Assembly (NCBI GenBank): GCA_004357435.1
Contig: SMVS01000056.1
Span: 1 to 9,708 of the forward strand
Length of the DNA: 9,708 nucleotides
Direction of reading: 5' to 3'
From: Nitrospina sp.
Lineage (GTDB): Bacteria > Nitrospinota > Nitrospinia > Nitrospinales > Nitrospinaceae
How positions within the stretch are numbered: position 1 is the stretch's first letter; each line of letters starts with the position of its first letter. This document shows, one piece after another, positions 1-4,191 of this stretch. The translations under genes and the position numbers were made by a program. Below the pieces are notes generated by a model. That model saw only the letters and a list, made by a program, of their open reading frames with translations, did no database searches and was not told the origin of the DNA.

Positions 1-167
1 AAGGGGTCCACCTCAAGCAGATGGTGGAGGAATTCGAAAAAGAACTGCTTCTGGAAGCTCTGGAAAAAACCGATTGGGTGAAAAACAAGGCCGCCAAACT
101 GCTCGGCTTGAACCGCACCACGCTGGTCGAAAAACTCAAAAAAATGAACATCAAACGCGCCCCCTAA
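1..167 (+). CDS. C-terminal end of a sigma-54-dependent (NtrC-family) transcriptional regulator, partial
   Basis: Only the last 54 or so codons are in the window. The frame starts at base 3 and ends at a TAA at 165-167. The visible part is a Fis-type helix-turn-helix. An acidic helix (MVEEFEKELLLEALEKT) leads into NKAAKLLGLNRTTLVEKLKK, with the A-A-LLG-NR-TL-KL spacing typical of the DNA-binding domain that ends NtrC-like enhancer-binding proteins. Such proteins bind upstream enhancer sites and use an AAA+ ATPase domain to open sigma-54 promoters; that domain and the receiver or sensor domain would lie to the left. The family assignment is confident, but the regulated pathway cannot be told from this fragment. 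The gene is followed at once by repeat DNA rather than a neighbour in the same operon. Confidence 0.85.
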   Translation, partial: GVHLKQMVEEFEKELLLEALEKTDWVKNKAAKLLGLNRTTLVEKLKKMNIKRAP

Positions 168-173
168 CCCTCT

Positions 174-295
174 GTCCCTTGCAGGGAAGGCAGATGGCTG
201 AGCTCTTATGTCATGCCTGATAGTGGTTGAGTACCAGTCAGAGTTTGGACCATTTTTGCTCCGGGCCTTGCCCGGGCAGGGTGCCCCTGCAGGCA
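174..295 (+). repeat. Family A interspersed repeat, copy 1 (forward)
   Basis: The copy contains GGCAGATGGCTGAGCTCTTA, then a diverged middle (TAGTGGTTGAGTACCAGTC), then the hairpin CCGGGC-CTT-GCCCGG at 261-275 and the tail GCAGGGTGCCCCTGCAGGCA. The same order of blocks recurs at 2260-2438 and 3511-3602 and, reversed, at 293-354, 1661-1734 and 3391-3446. The three-base loop and six-base GC stem would fold in RNA or single-stranded DNA, but there is no T-run to make it a standard terminator. Confidence 0.7.
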
Positions 296-354
296 AAGGG
301 GTCACACTTTAGGTGTGCGTTCAACAATAGCTGGGCATAATTCCAGAGTTCGGC
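293..354 (-). repeat. Family A interspersed repeat, copy 2 (reverse), meeting copy 1 tail-to-tail
   Basis: Read on the minus strand it gives GCCGAACTCTGGAATTATGC, then CAGCTATTGTTGAACGC and AAAGTGTGACCCCTTT. This parallels the forward copy at 2350-2438 (GCTGAACTCTTGAACCACGC, GACAATTATTGCGCAAG, AGCGTGTGATTCCTTT). Copies 1 and 2 share the central CCTGCAGGCA, so the pair forms a large imperfect inverted repeat. An open frame of 63 codons crosses this copy on the minus strand, but it is repeat sequence and is not called as a gene. Confidence 0.6.
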
Positions 355-434
355 TGGTTGCGTCTCCCGCAGGGAGTGATAAATGGCTGAACCCCACCTG
401 TCAGGCTGAACTTGTCGAAGCATGACCAAATACG

Positions 435-510
435 CCCCTCCTTTTCAAGGAGGGGATACAGGGGAGGTTATCTTTAACCCCTTCCAACCCTCCCCTTGGC
501 AAGGGGCGGG
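435..510. repeat. Family B GC-rich palindromic repeat (two hairpins)
   Basis: A nine-base stem CCCCTCCTT-TTC-AAGGAGGGG lies at 435-455. A second hairpin, CCCCTT-GGC-AAGGGG, lies at 492-506. Between them GGGGAGGTT and AACCCTCCCC can pair over a longer distance. A related, shorter element is at 1757-1797. Palindromes of the type AACCCTCCC..GGGAGG are common between genes in many bacterial genomes. Together with copies 1 and 2 of family A this fills most of the 470-base gap between the regulator and the radical SAM gene; I see no other gene there. Confidence 0.5.
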
Positions 511-640
511 ACCGGCGAGTCGCCAGTGCCAATTTTTCATCCTGTAATCCTGTCAAAAGAGAGTTGAAATATTTGCGTCCAGCTACGTGCGGGTGGGATA
601 ATGGCGGCAAGCAATTATCTCTAGGGGAAGAGTCCGGGCG

Positions 641-1660
641 ATGTTGAATATATTTGTTGAAGCCAATTGCAACCGCTACGTGCGTGATGAATGCCAGTTT
701 TGCCACGTCTACGAACCGCTGGCGAAAATCGACCGTAGCGATTGGCATTTACTGCCGGAGCAGGCGCAGGTGATGGCGGATAAAATCCGCAAATTGGATA
801 TCTTTATGGAATTGGCCCAACGCGAGATCAACTTGACGGGCGGCGAACCTTCGCAGAACCCTCACCTCGTCGAAATCTTTAAAATCTTCCGCCAGCTGGC
901 CCCCAATGTGCGCTTGCACACCAACCTCGACATTCATTCCAAGACATCCTCGCGCTGGACGCGGCTGGTGGAAATTATGAAAATGAAAGGGCGGGTGGAT
1001 TTCACCCTGTATCCCACCGTTTGGGAAACGCGGCAAAAACCTCTCCTCAAGGAGATTCTCACTCTGCAGGACGAACTCATCGTCAACATGATATTCGAAA
1101 AAGTGCCGGACCTGTTGACCCAGATCAAAATTTTAATCGAATTCTTTACCACGCAGGGGGAACGGTTCAACCCGGTCCTCGCCCTGCTGGAAAATTACCG
1201 GTTAAACGTCGCCAACATTCTCAAAGAAAATCCTGAGTGCAGTGAAGAGGAATTTATCAAGTCTATGGAGGGCGCGGAGAATTACACCTGTGAGGGCGGC
1301 TTCACGTTTTTGGTCAACGCCATCCTGGGATTTTTTGTGGACGAGCACGGCAAGCGCGCCATGCAGTCGCAACCGTTTCCGAAGAGCAACAACCTGCTGG
1401 AATGCACCATCCCCCGCGGCACCATCGAAATCATGACGGTGCAACAAACCGGCGAAATGACCCCCTGCTGTGACGTGGGCAACTTGCAATGCCAGCCCAA
1501 GTTCGGAAATTTATTGAACGATTCGCCGGATGAAATCATGCGGCAAATTGAAATTTCGCGGGCCAAGATGATTGCCGGCGCCCAAAAAAATCGCAAAAAT
1601 ATCGACGCCGGTAAAGCCGGCGAATGGGTTGAAGAAGGAATCCCCCCTTACTGCGTCTAA
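641..1660 (+). CDS. Radical SAM protein with a non-canonical CX7CX2C cluster motif and a SPASM/twitch-like C-terminal region
   Basis: This 339-residue protein starts at the ATG at 641, preceded by AGGGGAAG; an in-frame stop at 599-601 rules out a longer form. Near the N-terminus C10, C18 and C21 form CX7CX2C, where most radical SAM enzymes have CX3CX2C. INLTGGEP at residues 63-70 is the usual SAM-contacting GGE-type motif, so radical SAM chemistry is likely: a [4Fe-4S] cluster cleaving S-adenosylmethionine to a 5'-deoxyadenosyl radical. Residues 255-276 fit the CX(9-15)GX4C opening of a SPASM/twitch auxiliary-cluster domain (C255, G271, C276), followed by C277, C284 and a near-terminal C338; C217 is also present. 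The substrate is unknown. There is no operon partner, since the gene is flanked on both sides by repeats, so neither a peptide precursor nor a cofactor pathway is indicated. A cytoplasmic location is expected. Confidence 0.85.
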   Translation: MLNIFVEANCNRYVRDECQFCHVYEPLAKIDRSDWHLLPEQAQVMADKIRKLDIFMELAQREINLTGGEPSQNPHLVEIFKIFRQLAPNVRLHTNLDIHSKTSSRWTRLVEIMKMKGRVDFTLYPTVWETRQKPLLKEILTLQDELIVNMIFEKVPDLLTQIKILIEFFTTQGERFNPVLALLENYRLNVANILKENPECSEEEFIKSMEGAENYTCEGGFTFLVNAILGFFVDEHGKRAMQSQPFPKSNNLLECTIPRGTIEIMTVQQTGEMTPCCDVGNLQCQPKFGNLLNDSPDEIMRQIEISRAKMIAGAQKNRKNIDAGKAGEWVEEGIPPYCV

Positions 1661-1734
1661 CCGGGCAAGGCCCGGAGCTGGATGGGTCTTGGTTATGTGC
1701 TCAACATTTATTGGGCAGGGTTCAGGAGTTCCAC
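1661..1734 (-). repeat. Family A interspersed repeat, copy 3 (reverse)
   Basis: On the minus strand it reads GTGGAACTCCTGAACCCTGC, CCAATAAATGTTGAGCACA and then CCGGGC-CTT-GCCCGG (the palindrome at 1661-1675). It begins at the very next base after the radical SAM stop codon, so the GC hairpin could act as an RNA 3'-end structure for that gene although no U-run follows. Confidence 0.65.
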
Positions 1735-1756
1735 TTGCGTCCAATAACAAACCATA

Positions 1757-1797
1757 AATCCCTCCAGCCCTCTTCTAGAAGGGGGAGTTATTTATGC
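1757..1797. repeat. Family B palindromic repeat, second copy
   Basis: AAATCCCTCCAGCCCTC followed by TTCTAGAAGGGGGAG. CCCTCTTCT and AGAAGGGGG form an imperfect stem around a TCTAGA centre. It resembles the element at 435-510 in layout (a CCCTCC block, then a hairpin) but is shorter. Confidence 0.4.
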
Positions 1798-1835
1798 GCC
1801 ACCCTTGTTGAGGCCACACCCGGTTCCCCTTGCCT

Positions 1836-1850
1836 CCAGGTGCAACCTGG
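1836..1850. terminator. Hairpin directly after the Rap1a-like gene
   Basis: CCAGGT-GCA-ACCTGG is a perfect six-base stem with a three-base loop. It ends at the base next to the stop codon of the minus-strand gene at 1851. On the minus strand it is not followed by a T-run, so simple intrinsic termination is uncertain. Related CCAG..CTGG hairpins follow CCGGGCCTTGCCCGG at 3486-3500 and 3609-3624, so it is also part of the repeat family. Confidence 0.35.
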
Positions 1851-2207
1851 CTACGGGCAGGGAAAAATAGCGTGCAACGCGTCCACCACCAACCTCTGCG
1901 GCTTTTGATGGAGTCTTTCCTTAAAAGCCTCCAGCCACTTGGGAACCATACCTTCTCCCTCATCACGCCTGGCTTTCTCTTTTGGCACACAAAAAGATTT
2001 TGGATGCTTGCCCTGCAATTGGAAATGTTCGTGGGCATCCACGATGCCCTGAATATAAGCCCGGCAGATGGCGTCATCAAACAACACGGTGTCACCCGTA
2101 CAGAATCGGACTATATCCATCCCCTCCCATCCCTCGGAACTCCATGCCGGCTGAGCGCAACTTAAAAAAGAAAACAACAAAACGGTTCTCATAAAAATAT
2201 TTTTCAT
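1851..2207 (-). CDS. Exported Rap1a/Tai-like (immunity-protein fold) small protein
   Basis: The 118-residue protein starts at the ATG at 2205-2207. It opens with a signal peptide (MKNIFMRTVLLFSFLSCAQP, then AWSSEG), so the mature part should be periplasmic. The mature domain shows the pattern FCTGDTVLFDDAICRAYIQG, VDAHEHF, SFCVP and the ending VDALHAIFPCP, with four spaced cysteines. This is what I recognise from the Rap1a/Tai family (named after immunity proteins against type VI amidase effectors, though most genomic members have no known partner). No toxin or secretion gene is nearby, so an immunity role is not supported; a general periplasmic function is as likely. The frame stays open upstream to 2390, but that stretch is family A repeat DNA, and the signal peptide marks the true start. 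Possible ribosome site: TTGGGA just upstream. Confidence 0.75.
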   Translation of the reverse strand: MKNIFMRTVLLFSFLSCAQPAWSSEGWEGMDIVRFCTGDTVLFDDAICRAYIQGIVDAHEHFQLQGKHPKSFCVPKEKARRDEGEGMVPKWLEAFKERLHQKPQRLVVDALHAIFPCP

Positions 2208-2259
2208 GGATTCCCAAGAGTTTTGAATAAGAATACGCATAAACGCCAGCCTGGTTGAA

Positions 2260-2438
2260 CCTGCAGGCAATGGTCTGTCCCTAGTATTATGGCAAGCTGT
2301 TGTTGAGCGCAAGTAGCGTGTGGCCCCTTTTTTCTCCGGGCAGGGTGCCCCTGCAGGCAGATCGCTGAACTCTTGAACCACGCTCGACAATTATTGCGCA
2401 AGTAGCGTGTGATTCCTTTTTTCTCCGGCCTGAGTGCT
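2260..2438 (+). repeat. Family A repeat, copies 4 and 5 in direct tandem (period about 90 bp)
   Basis: CCTGCAGGCA occurs at 2260-2269 and 2350-2359. GCGCAAGTAGCGTGTG occurs identically at 2307-2322 and 2396-2411. Both end in CCTTTTTTCTCCGG. The second unit has the block GATCGCTGAACTCTTGAACC; the first is diverged there. This is the only tandem arrangement in the window, and it shows the unit length directly (89-90 bp). Confidence 0.75.
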
Positions 2439-2499
2439 ACTGAAAAATTTAGTGGCGAAATGGCGGATCGGGGAACATATTACGAGTGTGTTCATTATT

Positions 2500-2586
2500 A
2501 GGAGGTATTCTATGGAGGCTAAGAGTCCACCTCGCTAGACAAAATTTAGAAGCTGACGAATTAAAAAAAATGGTTCAAATATAAAT
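2500..2586 (+). pseudogene. Tiny relic or leader gene with a perfect Shine-Dalgarno sequence
   Basis: AGGAGG at 2500-2505 sits six bases before an ATG at 2512, as good a ribosome site as any in the window. The frame from this ATG stops after eight codons (MEAKSPPR, TAG at 2536-2538). Shifted by one base the reading becomes RLRVHLARQNLEADELKKM, then VQI and a TAA at 2584-2586. That looks like ordinary protein, and a palindrome, a hairpin and a terminator follow. Either a small gene of about 25 codons has suffered a one-base insertion after the start, or the eight-codon frame is a leader peptide. I do not recognise a family. I favour a broken small gene. Confidence 0.35.
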
Positions 2587-2592
2587 TTGAAC
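2573..2592. promoter_or_regulatory. 20-bp perfect palindrome
   Basis: GTTCAAAT-ATAA-ATTTGAAC: eight-base arms around four bases. It is AT-rich, unlike the GC-rich repeats around it, so it could be a dimeric operator or the base of an RNA hairpin at the end of the relic gene at 2500-2586. No downstream promoter was recognised. Confidence 0.4.
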
Positions 2593-2594
2593 GT

Positions 2595-2623
2595 GCCCGG
2601 AGAGGTTGCAAGCAACCCCGGGC
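2595..2623. other. Strong stem-loop
   Basis: GCCCGG (2595-2600), AGA bulge, GGTTGC, AA, GCAACC, CCGGGC (2618-2623) gives up to 12 base pairs interrupted by a three-base bulge. It resembles the family A hairpin in its GCCCGG/CCGGGC arms, with a different inner part. Confidence 0.5.
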
Positions 2624-2636
2624 CTCAAGAAAAGTG

Positions 2637-2674
2637 AAAAAGCGCGTTGGCCCTGCTTCCAGCGCGCTTTTTTT
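2637..2674 (+). terminator. Intrinsic terminator, probably bidirectional
   Basis: AAAGCGCGTTGG (2639-2650), an eight-base loop, then CCAGCGCGCTTT (2659-2670) and further T residues to 2674. There is one G-T pair in an otherwise perfect 12-base stem. An A-run before the left arm makes it usable on the minus strand too. On the plus strand it would end transcription of the relic at 2500-2586. A second hairpin, CCGGCG-AAG-CGCCGG, follows at 2676-2690. Confidence 0.75.
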
Positions 2675-2706
2675 CCCGGCGAAGCGCCGGAGCCAAAGGG
2701 CCGGGC

Positions 2707-2728
2707 AACACCCGGTCAACACCCGGTC
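2707..2728. repeat. 11-bp tandem duplication
   Basis: AACACCCGGTC occurs twice head to tail (2707-2717, 2718-2728). The length is not a multiple of three, so it also shifts the reading frame of the lipoprotein remnant. Together with the preceding CCGGGC it forms the hairpin CCGGG-CAACA-CCCGG, a relative of the family A palindrome. Confidence 0.6.
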
Positions 2729-3043
2729 AACAAATTCGGTGGTCTGGATCCGGTCTTCCTTCCAAGTGTAGGGACCATTGCCCTTCTCATCCAGTGTCGC
2801 CTCGTAAGTTCTTTCTTCCTCCTGAATTTCCCACACCCCCGCCACCGGGCCTCTGCGCCACACAGGAAGTGAGGAGGATGAGGAGAAACACCACCCCCGC
2901 CATGCGGGTCTATCGCAGGATCGTTTTATGGGATGGGTTCTTGCGAGTCGTCATTTTTTGAAATCAAGGGAACGCTGAAAATTTTATCTCGACTGTAGAT
3001 GGGCTGGTAAAAATTGTCAATAAATGGATCAGGTTTTGGTTTT

Positions 3044-3274
3044 TTATTCGACCTGGTTCAGACGGTCTCTCATCTTGTCTTCGACATCGGCGACTCTCTT
3101 CCTGGCCCCATCGACCATTCTCTTGGGAGCGAGTCCGCGCTCCCCGGCTTTTTTCTTCTCGGCTTCAATGAACCCCAGCTCCCCGTCTTTTTTCTCCTCG
3201 GCTTCACAACCGTTCAACATCAGGGCCAGCGCCACCATCGCCGCGCAACTCAGAATGATCTTAAAAACCTTCAT
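3044..3274 (-). CDS. Small charged lipoprotein, function unknown
   Basis: The 76-residue protein starts at the ATG at 3272-3274, with GGAGGGG about seven bases upstream. The longer open frame upstream has no such support. MKVFKIILSCAAMVALALML is the signal segment, and NGC completes a lipobox (L20-N-G-C23), so C23 would be lipidated after cleavage. The mature 54 residues are almost all charged and helix-forming (EAEEKKDGELGFIEAEKKK, then KRMVDGARKRVADVEDKMRD), which suggests a lipid-anchored amphipathic helix or coiled coil. No domain is recognised. The repetitive charged text recalls small lipoproteins that tether or space the envelope, but this is only an analogy. It stands alone, with repeat DNA upstream. 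Confidence 0.7.
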   Translation of the reverse strand: MKVFKIILSCAAMVALALMLNGCEAEEKKDGELGFIEAEKKKAGERGLAPKRMVDGARKRVADVEDKMRDRLNQVE

Positions 3275-3390
3275 ACCCGGACCCCTCCATATAAATAATG
3301 AGGCTTCAGTATAACCACTTTTGGTGGGCAATGCCCGGCCAGTCCCCCTTCGGGGCATAAAGCTGATGAAGGGATATCACACATGCCGCT

Positions 3391-3446
3391 GGCCCCAAAC
3401 TGATCCACTCAGACTTGTGCTCAACAAATGTTGAGAGCTCATCCGA
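3391..3446 (-). repeat. Family A repeat, copy 6 (reverse, partial)
   Basis: On the minus strand it gives GGATGAGCTCTCAACATTTG, TTGAGCACAAGTCTGAGTG and CAGTTTGGGGCC. It matches copy 1 (GGTTGAGTACCAGTCAGAG, TTTGGACC) and copy 3 (TGTTGAGCACA). The terminal GC hairpin is missing on this side. Confidence 0.5.
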
Positions 3447-3464
3447 GTTAGACCGATTGAGCCT

Positions 3465-3514
3465 CCGGGCCTTGCCCGGTTGCCTCCAGCCACAGGCTGG
3501 CCCCCTCGCGGGGG
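3465..3514. repeat. Cluster of three GC hairpins (family A tail)
   Basis: CCGGGC-CTT-GCCCGG (3465-3479), CCAGCC-ACA-GGCTGG (3486-3500) and CCCCC-TCGC-GGGGG (3501-3514) follow one another almost without spacing. The order palindrome, then CCAG..CTGG, is repeated at 3588-3624. Confidence 0.65.
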
Positions 3515-3624
3515 AGGCGGATGGCAGAACTTTGAGAAAATGCCAAATAATTGCTGAACAAAATATTGAGTTCGACTCCTTTTAGTTCCGGGCCTTGCCC
3601 GGTGGGTCCCAGGCGCAGGCTGGC
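3511..3624 (+). repeat. Family A repeat, copy 7 (forward), ending at the histone-like gene
   Basis: GGAGGCGGATGGCAGAACTT, AATAATTGCTGAACAAAATA, TTGAGTTCGACTCCTTTT, then CCGGGC-CTT-GCCCGG at 3588-3602 and a CCAG..CTGG hairpin to 3624. It overlaps the last bases of the minus-strand gene at 3624-3800. With copies 6 and the hairpin cluster it accounts for nearly all of the 349 bases between the two small minus-strand genes. Confidence 0.65.
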
Positions 3625-3800
3625 TAGAGACTGAGTTTTCTTTCCTGGATTTCAGCACGTCTGGTTTTCGCCAGTTTCTGGAGTTCACCCAGGGCTTTTC
3701 TGGCACGCGCGGCGGCGGCTTTTATATTCTTGGTTTCAAAACTTTCATTTTCCGCAAGGTAGGCTTCGTAAGCAGATAAAATTTGTTCATGGGTTGTCAT
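3624..3800 (-). CDS. Histone-H1-like (Hc1-type) small basic protein
   Basis: The 58-residue protein starts at the ATG at 3798-3800, with AAGGAG seven bases upstream, and ends at a TAG at 3624-3626. The N-terminal half is acidic and helical (MTTHEQILSAYEAYLAENES). The C-terminal half is basic and alanine-rich (IKAAAARARKALGELQKLAK, then TRRAEIQERK). The ARARKALGEL text is what I know from short Hc1/histone-H1-like proteins of many deltaproteobacteria and relatives, thought to bind DNA or ribosome-associated nucleic acid. It is under 60 residues, which makes it easy to overlook. A 12-bp palindrome lies 20-30 bases before the start. It is probably a single-gene transcript. Confidence 0.75.
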   Translation of the reverse strand: MTTHEQILSAYEAYLAENESFETKNIKAAAARARKALGELQKLAKTRRAEIQERKLSL

Positions 3801-3819
3801 GTAGAACTCCTTTTGATGT

Positions 3820-3831
3820 GTGATTGATCAC
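3820..3831. promoter_or_regulatory. Palindrome upstream of the histone-like gene
   Basis: GTGAT-TG-ATCAC, perfect five-base arms, about 20 bases upstream of the start codon of the minus-strand gene at 3624-3800 and adjoining its ribosome site. The position fits an operator or a 5'-UTR element. A possible -10 (TATAAA on the minus strand, near 3860) lies further upstream, without a clear -35. Confidence 0.3.
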
Positions 3832-3927
3832 TACAGGGAAAGATTGAAGACCGGCTTTTATACCTTTTACCACTAATCCGGCTGGAATTTCCACTGGGAA
3901 ATAAAAAAAATCATTCCCCGACCGCAA

Positions 3928-3962
3928 CGAAAAGAACCCGCGGGTCAATCCCGCGAGTCCTT
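3928..3962 (-). terminator. Terminator hairpin downstream of the ABC importer operon
   Basis: On the plus strand AAGAACCCGCGGG (3931-3943 or so), TCAAT, CCCGCGAGTCCTT; two mismatches in a 13-base stem. On the minus strand the right arm runs into TTCTTTTC. The closely related hairpin at 7476-7512 has the same layout. It lies 230 bases beyond the ATPase stop codon, so something else may once have sat between. Confidence 0.55.
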
Positions 3963-4191
3963 GAAAAATTCGGTGGGCCGTCACGGGATCGCACCTGGGA
4001 ATGACCTTGGGATCCAAATGTATTTTCCAGCACCCGCTCGCCCAATGGCAACGGACCCGGCTTGGGCCACGGGTCTTTTGTGCCTCCATTAATAGCCACC
4101 ATCGGGCCCATCACATGATCCTCGAGCGGGTCGCTGGCATGCAGAGTGCCGTTATTGGGGTGAGCTGGGGAAAGCGTTACCAGATTTTTTT
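3963..4191 (-). other. Stretch after the ATPase gene with an open minus-strand frame of unclear status
   Basis: One minus-strand frame is open from within the end of the ATPase gene to a TGA at 3911. It reads LVTLSPAHPNNGTLHASDPL, EDHVMGPMVAINGG, PWPKPGPLPLGERVLENTFG and on into the terminator. The amino acid use looks protein-like, but there is no start codon with a ribosome site, and the final 15 codons coincide with the terminator hairpin. I recognise no family. It could be the residue of a gene that lost its start, or a chance frame. A run of nine T residues lies at 4175-4183. No plus-strand gene is seen here. Confidence 0.25.

Larger units (their letters stand above)
2561..2903 (-). pseudogene. 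Frameshifted small lipoprotein gene
   Basis: From the ATG at 2901-2903 the minus strand encodes MAGVVFLLILLTSC, a lipoprotein signal with the lipobox LTSC, then VAQRPGG. In the neighbouring frame, starting at the run of five G residues around 2830-2845, the text continues as GVWEIQEEERTYEATLDEK, then GNGPYTWKEDRIQTTEF. Removing one base from the G-run joins the two parts. The same frame also extends upstream to an ATG near 2955, but a TAG interrupts it. After EFVDR the frame runs into an 11-bp tandem duplication and hairpin DNA, so the original C-terminus is probably lost. The W-E-..-TYEA-LDE-GNG-YTW pattern suggests a small outer-membrane lipoprotein of unknown function. A sequencing error in the G-run is the alternative to true decay. 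Confidence 0.5.

Noticed and set aside
238..429. 63-codon minus-strand open frame
   Set aside because: It consists of family A repeat copies 1 and 2, other copies carry stops in the same frame, and no ribosome site was found.
749..1596. Several minus-strand open frames opposite the radical SAM gene
   Set aside because: Antisense shadows of a well supported gene with cysteine motifs and a clear start.
1851..2207. Type VI secretion toxin-immunity pair
   Set aside because: The Rap1a/Tai-like fold is the only hint; no amidase effector or secretion gene is nearby.
174..3624. CRISPR array
   Set aside because: Repeat copies are about 90 bp, diverged, in both orientations and unevenly spaced; there are no short regular spacers and no cas genes.
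3377..3706. 109-codon minus-strand open frame overlapping the histone-like gene
   Set aside because: It runs out of frame through the Hc1-like gene and then through the GC hairpins of family A; proline- and arginine-rich text typical of shadow frames.
3787..4089. 100-codon minus-strand open frame
   Set aside because: It crosses the terminator hairpin and runs into the Hc1-like gene's ribosome site and start; no recognisable domain or start signal.
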